Shown here: positions 1 to 11,100 of the stretch, in pieces
Numbering within the stretch: the first letter of the stretch is position 1
Layout of the letters: each line of letters starts with the position of its first letter
From: Pisolithus tinctorius
Taxonomy: Eukaryota > Basidiomycota > Agaricomycetes > Boletales > Pisolithaceae
Length of the DNA: 64,000 nt
Direction of reading: 5' to 3'
Assembly (NCBI GenBank): GCA_024663395.1
Contig: JANFAH010000001.1
Coordinates: forward strand, 5,518,001-5,582,000
Position numbers and translations under genes: made by a program
The notes under the pieces: model-generated
Told to the model about the DNA's origin: nothing
Seen by the model: only the letters and a program-made list of their open reading frames with translations
The model's database searches: none

Positions 1-3000
1 TTACACAGCCAGAATAAAGGTGCGGACAGTTTTGTAGCCACAGGCAGAAATTGATGAAAATTGCCCACCATGATCACATTCAGCCCTCCAAACGGAAGTT
101 CCGTCGATGTAGCATCAGTGCCTGTTCGTGTGTGACATATAATGTTGGAGAGTTTGGCCAGCAAAGGTCGAGACAGCATTGACATCTCGTCGATGATAAG
201 ATAGGATTTGTCATGCCAGTATTCCTCAAGCCTTTTTAACGTCTGTGCTGATTGTTTACCACCATTTAGCGGTATCATGCCTGTCACTGCACTGTTAGAC
301 TCCATGTTCATTGCAGGGGGTCATCGTACCTATGTTGTGCAATGTCTTGCCTTCGATCACTGATGCTGCAATGCCTGTGTAGGCCACTTTCACAAGCATA
401 CCACCAACACCTTGGTGGGTAAAATTCTTGGTGATTGTCTGTATTGTCTTCGACTTCCCAACACCCCCCTCCCCTGGAATAATCATCCGCAGCTGATCGG
501 GTCTCCCACCCGTGACAAAGTGCTGTAAGTGCCAATCAATGATGTCATATGCTCACTGTTGATCTTCTAACAGGTCGTCAACGGCAGATGGCTCAAGTCT
601 GTCCTCCACAGCCACCAGTTGTGCAAGCATGTAGGTACCTCCTGCCTTTGGGCCTGTCACACCAATGTTTTGGAGGACGCCACCTTGGTCCATTTCTTTG
701 TCTGCCATGATGGATATTTGATTTTCCTTCACACTGTCCACCATGGCATGCATGGTGTTCAACCATGCCTCCAGTTGAGGTTTGTCCCCTCCTATGGCTA
801 TTTGATATGAATATTTCTCTGGACGCTGGGTGGGGGGACATGCTGTGAACACCCCATACTGCAGTGCTATGGCAATTGCCTGTTTAGCATGAGCCTGCTC
901 TTGTGCTGAAAGTTGATCTTGTTTGAAAGCCACCAGGTCCACCTCAGATAGAGTTGCTGTCCAGTTGCCGCTATCATCTGTGTCGTTGGCTGTCTCATCG
1001 ACATGGTCTGCCATTTGTCAATCTCGAACAGGTCGGTAGTGTTCTCCTGCCTCACCAGGTACTGATGCTGTTTCACAGGCTGTTTTGGAGTCGTAATAGT
1101 ACTGCAAACCAGCGAGCATGTGGGTCACCCAAGGTGTATTTGAAGCCTTCATACGCTCTAATGCGTCACTCCATTCCTCGTCGCTCCTCTTCAGATCGGA
1201 TCCCATTTGCCACAGCTTCAACAATGCCAACATGCATGTGCAATAGAAATCGTATGTGCTGCTTTCATCGTCATGGGGCAGCCATGGGCCTACAACCTGT
1301 GGGAGGGTATTGTGTCCTTTGGCACAACGAACTCGGCAGTGTGTTTGAGCCTTTGGGTGATCCTCATGATAAGGTGAGTGCATGTGTGCAGGGCGGCCCC
1401 TTGTGTGAGATGTTCGCTGACTTTGGTCCTCCTCTGTCAGTGTATAACGTTCTTCCCATGTATCACACACGAATGTGAGAAGCGGGAATTCCTCCAACTC
1501 TGCGCTGTGTTGGAGATAATCTTGCATTTGTGTGCATGTATACAGCTGCCCTCAGCGACTGCACAGTAATGTCACCACATCATTATTCTCTTTGCCATCT
1601 ACGCCGTCATTGCCCTGACCATTCAAGTGGTATGAATACCTGGCCACACAGGATAGTGAGTATGGCAGCTGTCATGCTGCGTCGCTGTCAAATATGCTCA
1701 CCTCTCTGTCGAGCCCACCGAGAACTCTGGGTACAGACCCTTGATGGTACTGAATAACAGCCCCATGTACAATGAGGCATAGTTGTGCGAGGTGAAAGTG
1801 TCTCCATATCCCATCAGGTACGACACCACCTGTGGTGCTGATAACTCTGCCTCGCAATTGATTACGTTGATACAGTGGTATATCAATAGCCGATTGCGTT
1901 CATGCACATCATCATACTTTGGATTATTTATATGATATGGCAATGCTGATGCCATTAACACAGAAAGGTTATGACTTTTCTTTTGTTTTTTGGTGGCATA
2001 TGCAGTGATATAGAAAGCAACGTCTTTAGTGTCTGCACCATTCGTGTTGATTTTGAGGTCGTTGTTGCACTGCATCATTGTCAGCAAGGCCGGGCAATAT
2101 GCATTTATATACCCATGTGTTTGTCGTGGTCCCCAGTTGCCTCACTCGTCGATGTAGTCGACATCACTGAGTGGCCATGGTGCCCTTCTTTTGCAAACTA
2201 GACTGTTGTGCGTGGCACGAAGACAGGTCACTCTTGTGCAGGTATGAAGTTGCTGAGACCTCACCAGATGTCGTTCAAAGTCATGATTTTGCTCTCGCCA
2301 TCCAGGGGTGTGTGGGTCGTGTGGTCGTGAATATGCTAGCTGAGTGTCTCTAGCCATCTTCTTCAGATTGTGCTCGGTGAGGTCATCGAGGTGTGCACGT
2401 ATGTTTGTGTGAATGTAGTCACGGATGGTATCGCGGAAACTGTCTTGTTGCAGCAAGGCCTGCATTTCGTTGGCATTGGGAGTATTCATCAGCCACAGCA
2501 GCATATGGACGTGAAGCATCCCCCTGCCCTGTGCTTCCATGACACCAAAGTAACCCATGACATGGCCGAGCATGCCCACATCACTGATCGTCCTATTGCC
2601 TGATTGGCAGATGCCGAACAGAGTCTCCAAGATGGTGTCAATGATGAAGTGGAAGTACTGGGCAGCAGCATAAGGGTTCACAGCAATGTTTTCTGCCCGT
2701 CGACTACTATTAGGACCTAATTGTGGGTTGAATTGGTTCAAACCTATGTTTTCCCCTGCAAAAATCTGTGCAATAGGATCGTGTATGTCAACAGGATTTA
2801 TTGTCAGCCAAAGCGATGGGCCTCCCAGCAGGAGACACGAGCCCCAGATCATACTCCAATACCTGGCACAGGCATTATCAGATCCAAGCACTCGCCCATT
2901 CGCTGCTGTGACATGTCACTGCAGGGCATGCACTCGTGCATTACTAATCGGCTCATGTCGTGCCTCCTTGGCTGCTGTGTTCTTCAGGTCTGCGACAGTG

Positions 3001-4871
3001 ATGGACGATAAGGCAAGTGTATCCCGTTCAAAGTCCTTGCACCTCATTTGAAGACACACAGATTGCATTGTCTCTCGCTTCTGCATGAGGGCGAAGACCA
3101 TGAACAGAAACGAATGGTGCGTGGCAAATCGATGGTCATGATACTGCATGGCCCACTTACAATGTTTGTGCAGACTAATACTGACCGGACGTTCTGCCTC
3201 GATAGCACCCTTGCCATAAGGAAAAAGCACTGGGAATGCTGTGCTGAGTGGGTTGCGGGTGGCAGGTGACCACGGCGAGGCAGGGAAGTCATCAATTGGG
3301 GCATTGCCATGGCACACGACATACCCCCCCTCAGCGGTGTTATCATTGAAATTCGCAAGAGCCTGTGCCATCAACTCTGAAGACGACACTTTCGTCTGCT
3401 CGAGATCTGCCACTCCAAGCACATGTATTGGCGTAACATCACCGGTGTCTGTATCACACGCATGATCACCCTGTCTGCGTGCAGTGCATTGAAGACGTAC
3501 TTTCGCTTGCAAGTTCCCCATCCCCCTCATTCAGCTCCCAGGTCTCATCTCTCTCCACATCCACCATTGGTAGGTCACTCTCACCTTCCATTTCTGTTGT
3601 AGGACATATCTCAACACCATTTGCAACGCAGTTATTTAGTATCGTGCGCTCACCATCAATTACCAGGTCCTCATTCATCGAGTAACCCTCTCTTTCCCGA
3701 AGAGCCGTGTCTTCGCTATCTTGATATCGGATTGTCGCTTCAATCTCTGCAGGTATGCCATCCTCCAGTAGCATGAAGATATGTTGATCAGATATCATTA
3801 TGTCACTATAATTTTCATTGTTCGCCTGGAGCCATTTCAGTGCATCCTGTACCACTTCCCGATGCACTCGAAAGGTACGAGAGAGCCAGTCCTTCGGTAG
3901 TTGCTTCGTTCCCACCATTGTGATCGCCAATATACTGCTCAGCATCTCGACAGTCTGTGGCAGCAGTCTACCTTCAAGCATATCCACGATGGCGGGGACG
4001 TTAATTTCATACAAGGTGACATTTCCTGCCATGGCCCATTGCAGATGGTGTGGATTTTGTGAACGACTGCCATCTCTGGGATATAACTTGAATACATAAC
4101 ACCAAGGATAGTGCCGTGCAATTAGCAAGCTCTCTACAAAGCTTAAGTTCTGCAAGGTGAATGGTATGTCGCCTAACCACAGGTTGTTGTTCATGGCATA
4201 TTTGGGCAGGCGATCTGCACGCAGGGCTCAGTGACATTCTTGGCAGACCCACCCTTTCCCAACCTCGTCTATACGTGTGCAGTCAACCAGAAGTCCATCC
4301 CACAGCTGGTGTGCAGGATGTGCCATCGCAGGGCTCAGATGTCGTCGAACATGTGGAATGTCTTTGATGATGAACAAATCCCCTGGTGTGTCTGAGCTTT
4401 TCAATTTGTCAGGTCATCACTTGCCTTACCTTCTTTATGCAGAAGCTGCTGCATGCATATGACACAGACCGCCGACACAAGTGCCTCGTTATTTGTAGCA
4501 TCGATGAAGGCTGCTATGCAGCACTGCTGTTGTTTGGCAGTAGGTAACTGCATATATTGCGCGGTTGCCTCATGTCGCTCCTGCACGTCCTTGCCACCAC
4601 TTTCCTTTGCAGTGGCCTCATCCGTTTTGTGCTGACGTTTGGTACACCATCTTTCCTGTCGCATCTCTTTCCCTTTACGCTTATGCTCCATGGTTGCCTC
4701 TTCCTTCGCCCTGGCCACTTCTTGTATCATGTCTTGCACGTTGCACGGTAACTGATAGATGGCTGGCCCCAATTGTGCCCATGTTCGCAGACTGTTCGGG
4801 AGGGTACCTGCAGGAATGCTGTCGTACAATTGCTGTTGAGTCAAGCTACCCCAGATATCAACCATTTTCAC
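1..4871 (-). mobile_element. Decayed Helitron (rolling-circle transposon), left part outside the window
   Basis: Minus-strand reading frames from about 4871 down to base 1 together read as one Helitron Rep/helicase in the usual fungal order: a DUF6570-like N-terminal region, the Helitron_like_N replication initiator domain, a linker, then the start of a Pif1-type helicase. The element is cut by the window edge inside the helicase, so its 3' terminus (CTRR with hairpin on the minus strand) is not visible. I could not fix the 5' TC terminus, which should lie to the right of 4871. The stretch looks visibly poorer in CpG and richer in TG/CA than the housekeeping genes further right. Confidence 0.85.
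1..4871 (-). pseudogene. Helitron Rep/Pif1 helicase pseudogene, broken by stops and frameshifts
   Basis: Role of the family: a HUH nickase plus 5'-3' helicase that mobilises Helitrons by rolling-circle replication. Visible pieces, 5' to 3' on the minus strand: 4871-4401 (charged N-terminal region with cysteines), about 4300-3470 (DUF6570-like, with NLSFVESLLIARHYP and DMLEGRLLPQ), 3530-2919, 2915-2145 (Helitron_like_N, starting near LTINPVDIHDP and carrying the Rep H-x-H motif LHVHML at about 2499-2519), 2141-1701 (with FYITAYATKKQKKSHN), 1527-556 (linker), and 552-295 with the helicase Walker A GEGGVGKSKT at about 448-477. In-frame TGA codons sit at 4228-4230, 2916-2918, 2142-2144, 1018-1020 and 553-555. 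Frame changes occur near 3470-3530, between 1530 and 1700, and near 300-330. It cannot encode a working transposase. Confidence 0.88.
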
Positions 4872-4940
4872 TGCAAGCTGGAATACGGTGGTTGCGCTTG
4901 GTAATGTCGATGGACAGACCCCTCTCTATGCCACCACCAT

Positions 4941-4972
4941 CACGTGAACCCCTATTGGTGGCTCTTTAAAAG
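4941..4972 (+). promoter_or_regulatory. Compact promoter with E-box, inverted CCAAT and TATA-like box
   Basis: Within 100 bp upstream of the ATG at 5031 there is a palindromic CACGTG (4941-4946), an ATTGG (inverted CCAAT, 4954-4958) and TTTAAAAG (4965-4972). This order and spacing fit a fungal RNA polymerase II core promoter. The assignment is inferred from sequence only. Confidence 0.4.
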
Positions 4973-5030
4973 CGTGGGGCGTGCTTGAGGGGGGCCAGGA
5001 ACTCATCGCCCACGTCCTCCATCTGCACAC

Positions 5031-6199
5031 ATGTCCGACTCCAATCTGGTTCAGTCATCCATGACTGATGACATCAATGCGTCCAACACACCTCTTGAGG
5101 GTGTGTCGACCTCCATCCTTAGCTGCGACTCGCCACCAACTTCTTCCTCCATCGTAGAAAATCTCAAAGAGAATACACACACAATCTATGCTGCCATGCC
5201 CAATCTGGCTGCTCGGGTGGAGTTTTTCTTTGGCGGTACCTCTGGTGATGTCACCGTTCTCAAATGTGACACTGATGATGTCACTGAGTTGGTACTCAGT
5301 GGAATATTCAAAATCGACCGCCAGGGGTTCTTTATGGGCCCTGAGGGTGGTTTCTCGCCCAAGAATGCATTCAGCCACGATTTTGTGGATACCAAACTGA
5401 CTTGTAACCTTCTTGCTGTGCAACGTGATGTTGTCTATGCCAGTACCCAATGTGACTTTCCCTCGATCATCTTGAACATCAGGGCTTTGGAGAAGCTTGT
5501 GCCTTTGAAAAAGGGGGAGAGTTTGCTTTCATCAGTGTGTGAAAGTCGTGGGATGCCATGCATTCGCCTTAGCCATGCCTTGTTCATCGTATGTCCTCTT
5601 GCTGCTGTGGATTGTTCTCTTCACTGTATCTGATCACATGTGATATATAGAAAAAGGAGGATGATGATGACCCGGACAACATTGCCCGCATTGGTATGTG
5701 TCTCCCTCACCATCTGATTCTGCATTCTCTTATGTGTGCAAGTGAAGATGCTACGATGGCATGGCCTGTGCAAGACGACAACAGGGAGGCCCTGAATCGT
5801 GCCGCCTCAACCCACTACATCTCTCCCCTCCCTGCATTTGATGTCAATGGCAAACCCATCCAGCCTGTCGACTATCAGCGGGTACTAAGTGGTGCTGTCG
5901 TTGAAGCGCAGTTCACTTTGTTACATTACTTTATCAAAGGTGATAGGAAGTCTATTTTCACCACGTCTCTTTGTGAGATGTGCATCTTGTGTGCCCCTCT
6001 GCGTGGTCCTGTCAATCCCTTCAAATGGGCACATCAGGGTTTGCTGAACTCATTTGGTGATAACAAGAGGTCTCGTCTTGTAGGTTTGCCTCACATATAT
6101 GGAATGTCGGCTTCATCTCACTGTCGCTGTCATGCAGACCTAACATGCAAGGTGGTGTTCCAGCTTCCTACTGACATCTCTATGCTACATTTAACTTAA
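5031..6199 (+). CDS. Hypothetical protein A, multi-exon, possible Helitron cargo
   Basis: I do not recognise a function. Exon 1 is 5031-5588 (186 codons, Ser/Thr-rich start, then a mixed alpha/beta-looking region) and ends at a GTATGT donor. Exon 2 is 5651-5693 and reads KKEDDDDPDNIARIG. Exon 3 from about 5753 reads EDATMAWPVQDDN and continues through SPLPAFDVNGKPIQPVDY and QFTLLHYFIKGDRKS to a TAA at 6197-6199. I recall acidic and alanine/tryptophan-rich proteins of this kind as repeated hypothetical families in Agaricomycetes. With canonical GT-AG sites the exon 2/3 junction is off by one base, so there is a frameshift or an unusual junction and the copy may be damaged. It lies between a Helitron remnant and two other genes on the same strand. 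Confidence 0.5.
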
Positions 6200-6779
6200 G
6201 TAGCTTGATCATGTAAATAAATGATGTGCATGAGAACTGTGTGTGTCACGTGATCTGTGCATTCCAACGTCGTGGGTAATGCCACCTGCCATCACCGCAC
6301 TCTATGTGGCATTCCGTCGTGATTATAGACAACCACAAGTTTAAGGACCATCTATTCATGTGCGTGCTCCCAACGACTTCTTTATAGAGATGCAATCGGT
6401 GAGGGGTAAAATTGTGCACTTGCCCTGCTGATCAGGTGGGGTGCAATTAACTGAGGTGCGCTTGTTAACTTTCTCATCAGCGCTATTGCATCTCATATCT
6501 CCCGCGCCATGCGTGATATTCAATATGTCTTCACATCTTATTGCTGGGTAGCTGCGGTACATGCCTTGGGGAAACCTGTCAGGTGCGGGCACATGTGATT
6601 CGGTTTAAGGGGGTCCCCTGCAGGGATGACTCCATGCGCCCTATTTGGCATTGGTCATCTACCTTCCATCCAAACACAACTTACCCCGAGTCTCTGAAAT
6701 TCATCCATGCACTGGTACGTTGCGCCGTCTCTCGAGGCTCTGGCATGTGCAACTCTAATGTGTTTGCATACAGACCATC
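6200..6779. other. Intergenic stretch without a supportable gene
   Basis: 580 bp between hypothetical genes A and B. Only short unrelated frames are open on either strand (for example 6356-6592 minus). An upstream exon of gene B in 6541-6710 followed by a GTACGT...CATACAG intron is possible but not convincing. Confidence 0.5.
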
Positions 6780-7304
6780 ATGAGCTCGCATGCTGGAGAG
6801 GACGTGACAGCCATGTGTTACGATGTTTGGGGCTTCTTGTTCGGTCCCACATCTGGCCCCTGTCATTTGAGTGTTTGGGTGTCCAGTGACGATAATATCT
6901 GGATCTCGGGTACTCAGTACCTGTTCACTGCAGATGTAGAGGTGTCAACAACTCAAGTGGAAGTTGGCGGGAGGGTCTACGTCGTCTTTTTTGATTTAGC
7001 CCACCATCAGTCACTGCACCAAAGTGCTTCCTATGTCTTTATCAGGGTGCAGCCTGCTCATCTGACGCCATTGAACATTCGCACAGAGGACGACCTGCAA
7101 GACATCCTGCGTGTCCTATTGGTGTGGGTATTTCCTACCTGAGCCCTCCATGTCCACCCTGATGTGCTTTTTCAGGTTGGCCAATCGCTTCCCAGCCATT
7201 GGTGGTTCAACGGATTAGGCTGTGTGGTCGTCTCCTTGACCTACTATACTGTAATCTCTTTGATGCCAATAGAGAATTTGTCTCGCTCTGCTATTTCTTT
7301 GTAA
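6780..7304 (+). CDS. Hypothetical protein B, two exons, hydrophobic C-terminus
   Basis: Not a recognised family. Exon 1 (6780-7121) begins MSSHAGEDVTAMCYDVWGFL and reads as a compact domain rich in beta-branched and aromatic residues. A 54-nt intron follows (GT at 7122, AG at 7174-7175). Exon 2 (7176-7304) keeps the frame and ends at TAA 7302-7304. The second exon supplies a hydrophobic segment (GLGCVVVSLTYYTVISLM) that could be a C-terminal membrane anchor. The predicted product is 156 aa. The clean phase across the intron supports a real gene. It sits 107 bp upstream of the F-box gene on the same strand, in the cluster that may be Helitron-borne. The start could also be an upstream exon. 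Confidence 0.5.
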
Positions 7305-7372
7305 GTCTCCCACCCCTCAAGTGTGTCTCGTGCCATGTAAGGGGGGCCCCTTATACCCCTAGCAGCCTGGAG

Positions 7373-7381
7373 TATATATTA
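7373..7381 (+). promoter_or_regulatory. TATA box of the F-box-like gene
   Basis: TATATATTA lies about 30 bp upstream of a pyrimidine-rich CCCTCTCACCCGTCCACC leader that runs into the ATG at 7411. The spacing is typical for a TATA-directed start, with a very short 5' UTR. Confidence 0.5.
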
Positions 7382-7990
7382 AGTGCTGTGATCCCTCTCA
7401 CCCGTCCACCATGTATCATCTCCCGCTCGAGGTCAAACGGCATATCTTTGGATATTGTACCATCCAGGACCTCGCTATCCTGGCACAGGCCTCTACTGAG
7501 CTGAATGGTTTAGCTCGTGATTACCTGCAGCACCAATTGCATCTGTTGTCCTTGCCCTTTTTCGACAACACTGCAACGCTCATGAGCATCTTGCGATCTT
7601 GTGACGCAGTCGTCTCTGGTTCCTGTGCTCTGCACATGCTCTTGCCTGCGAACAAGACTTCCTGGGTGCCTGCGGACCTCGATATATATGTTTCCTGCCG
7701 TCACATGGCTTGCTTGTCTGTATTACTCGAGCATAACGGTGAGTGCATCTCTTCTGGGTTGACAGGTAAGCAGAGCTCACCTATGCTCAGGTTATCTGAT
7801 CATGAACCAACGTGCTGTTGATGCGGGACCATATGGCTCATCTTCGATACGTTCTGTCATATTGTTTGCCAATGGGTGGCGCACGATCGATGTCATCGTG
7901 TCCTCCACTGTGGCTGCCATGTCACCTATTTTCGAATTTCACAGCACGGCAGTGATGAATTTCATCGCAGCCGATCACATCTTCTGTGCA

Positions 7991-7995
7991 TATCC
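7991..7995. repeat. Target site duplication, left copy (TATCC)
   Basis: TATCC directly precedes the left LTR and is repeated directly after the right LTR at 12978-12982. Five base pairs is the standard duplication length for Copia integrases. Removing one copy plus the element rejoins the host exon in frame. Confidence 0.88.
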
Positions 7996-8186
7996 TAACG
8001 AAGGTATGAGTTTCTCAGTGTACGAAGTAGTCACTGAGGTGGAAAAGAACGGTGTGGAAAATTTATAGTACCATAATTAGTAAGCACATTGACATCGGAA
8101 TTTAATTCCAAGGGTCAGGGAACAATTCCGAGCCCTCTGGGCAAAACTCCGAGACACTACCGTAACTCCAGATTGCATTCTCGACA
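7996..8186 (-). repeat. Copia 3' LTR (left copy, 191 bp, internally deleted)
   Basis: Read on the element strand the LTR begins TGTCGAGAATGC, directly after the polypurine tract. It aligns with the right LTR over its whole length. It lacks 101 bp present in the right copy, exactly the spacing between two direct repeats there (12695-12717 and 12796-12818), and lacks a 9-bp duplication at the outer end of the right copy. Over the aligned 191 positions I count ten differences, all transitions. Confidence 0.87.
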
Positions 8187-8199
8187 CTCCCCCTCAATT
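8187..8199 (-). promoter_or_regulatory. Polypurine tract of the Copia element
   Basis: On the element strand AATTGAGGGGGAG lies directly upstream of the 3' LTR start TGTCGAG. It is the expected plus-strand DNA primer site for reverse transcription. The pol stop codon TGA (8194-8196) falls inside it. Confidence 0.8.
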
Positions 8200-11100
8200 G
8201 GAACGAAGTCCGAGTGCAGATGCGAAGTGTTTTGCCTTGATGCTAGGTAGAGGCTTGGTAAGGGTATTGGTGACCATGTCGTCAGTAGGACAATAAATTA
8301 AACGAAAGGAATTGTTTTCCACAGCAAAACGAATGAAATGGTATTGTATGTCGATGTGCTTTGTGTGAGCATGATAGCTGCCATCTTTGGTAAGCGCGAT
8401 GGCAGATTGACTGTCGGAATACAGCGGGATAGGGTGTTTGAGTGGTCGGAAAACTTCTCCAATGAGTCGTCGAAGCCACAGGCCCTCTTTGGCTGCGTGA
8501 GTCGCTGTGATGTACTCCACTTCAGTGGTGGAGAGCATTACAAGTTCTTGTTTCCATGAAGCCCAACTGATAGCTCCACCATCCAGTAGGTAGGCATATC
8601 CGCTTATAGCACGTCGATGCTCCTGTGAAGCTCCATCTGCATCGGTATAGCCCTCAAGGCCTCGTTCTGAATTTCCAAACATTAAAGCAAGCGCTTTTGT
8701 GCCTGAGATATACCTGTAGATTCGTTTCACAGCCTCCCAGTGAGTCATGTTGGGTGCATTGTTGAACTGCGCGACTGTGGAGACAGCAAATGCAATGTCA
8801 GGGCATGTTCCAATGGCGAGGTGCATGAGGGAGCCAACAGCAGCACAGTAGGGTACGTTTTTCATGCATGCAGTTTCTTCGGCTGGCTGCAGAATTTCTC
8901 CACGAGAGAGTTTTATTCTGGGGTCCATCGGAATTGCGGCAGGTTTGCAGTCAGCAAGGTTGTATTTCATTAGGATGGCCTCGATGTATGACTGCTGCGA
9001 CAGGGATATGGTGCAGGCTTCTCTGTTCCGTGTCACCTTCATCCCAAGTAGCCAACTGATGGGCCCTAGGTCAGAGATTTTAAAATGAGTGCTGATCTCC
9101 TGTTTAAATGAGCGAATTAATGATGGGGAACTGCCTGTTACAGTGCAGTCATCGACGTGGCTGGCAAGGATGAGGATTTCTGATCCTATGCGACCGTAGA
9201 ACACTCCCCAGTCTGCATGTGCTCTGGTGAGCCCAAGATCTGCAAGAGTAGCGCATAGCTTCTGGTACCACCAAAGCGCGCCTTGTTTCGAGCCATATAA
9301 TGCTACGTTTAGCTTCCCAACTGGACGGGAAAAATTCCGCCCTACAGCGTAGCCCTCAGGGAGCTCCATGTAGATGTCTTTGCCATCTCCGAGTTTGCCA
9401 TTGAGGAATGCCGAGTGGAAATCGAATACATCGATATCCCAGTCGTTGTGTGCAGCAACTGCTAGTATGGTGTGGAGAGATGCGAGTCTTGCGACGGGAG
9501 CATATGTTTCATCATAGTCAATGCCCTGGATCTGAGAATAGCCCTTAGCGACTAGGCGGGCCTTGTACTTCTCGATTTCTCTGGCAGCGTTGCGTTTGAT
9601 CTTGAAGACCCATTTGCATCCTATGACATTTGCACCTTTGGGGCACTCAACAACATCCCAGGTATGCGCTTCCTCTAGGCTGTTTAATTCCGCATTTATG
9701 GCATTTTGCCACTTCGGCCAGTCAGCTCGGGATTTCGCCTCATGGACTGTTGATGGGTCTAGCCCTTCGGCTTCAGCCATCCCTGCCACCATAGCATACA
9801 CGATGTTAGTGTCATCTTCATCGGCAGCTAGTTCTTTGTCGAATACATAGGTAGCGTTTTCTCGGGATTTCAGGCTGTTTGGGTTGCTATCACTCTCTTG
9901 GAGTTCTTTTACGAAGTCAAGAGGGATGCACCCATCACGAGTGCCTTCCCCTGCACGTAGGCGCCTCATATAGTCTGATTCGAAGCACTGGCGAGTGGAA
10001 CGACGAGGTTGAGGTGGAGGTGTTTCGAAATTGTCTCCAAGTGGGTCCAGAATTAGTCTCGGAATTCCTGAAGTTGCTTCGGTGGGTCGCTCGACCATCT
10101 GTGGGGCCTCGGAATTTCCCTGTGAAGCTGTGGAGTTCCGTTCTGAGGTTTCGGAATTTCATTTTGAGGCTTCGGAATTTCTTTCTGAGGTGTCGGAATT
10201 CCCCTGCTCCCCCTCAAGCGGCACACCATGTGGTACAGACACATCTCGGTGCTCGAAAATGACACTTCTTTCAATTCCGATTGCTTGTGTGTCAGGCCAG
10301 TAGATATGGTGGCCATCACTCTCAGGGTCAAAACCTACCCAGTGTCTGTCTCGGGCTCGCATGTCTAGTTTGGAGCCAGAGGTGTCATGGACCTTGACAT
10401 GACATCCCCAGACTGGAATTTTTGAGAGATTGGGTGGTCTTTGGTAGAGCATTTCATAGGGAGTTTTCGTGCCTAGACGGCGAGTTGATGAGCAGTTTTT
10501 GAGCCAGGTCACATGCATAATGGCCTCCCCCCAGAGGTTCTTGGGTAGGCCGCTGGCATGAATCATCGCATGTACACGCTCAACAAGTGTTCTGTTGAGT
10601 CGTTCTGCAACTCCATTGTGTTCAGGGGTATCATGGATGGTTATGCGTCGTTCTGTGCCTCGGGATTTCAGATATTCCGAAAATTCCGCACTAAGGTATT
10701 CTCCCCCTCGATCTGAGCGAAGTCACTTGACTTTGGTGTCGAACTGTGTGTTCAGCCATGCTTCATAGGCCTTGTATGACATGAAGGTCTCGGCTTTCGT
10801 CTTTTGGAGGTACAGCTTGGTGTAGTGGGTGTGGTCGTCCGTGAATGAGACGTAGTATTGACTGTGGCCAGGGGTTTGGACCGGAGAAGGTCCCCAGAGA
10901 TCTGTGTGGACCTCGTCACCTAGGTGTTCATGGCGGGGTGGGTCGCGCTCCTTCCCAATGGGCTTCCGAGTCGCTTTGGCATATTCACATGAATTGCACG
11001 CGCCCATGGTAGGATGTGCTTCATCCAGTTTAATTCCAGTAATCGTGCCATCCTTGAGCATGTGCCAGATGGCTTCAGGAGCTATGTGGCCAAGCCTTAT

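Noticed and set aside
553..4230. TGA recoded as an amino acid (alternative genetic code) to explain the TGA-only stops
   Set aside because: Housekeeping genes in the window end normally at TGA (for example NOG1, YMC1, SEA4), so TGA is a stop; CpG decay explains the pattern.
5031..8068. A defence-system or biosynthetic cluster in the hypothetical gene block
   Set aside because: No nuclease, ATPase, PKS/NRPS or transporter motif is visible; F-box/NTase-like and unknown proteins only.
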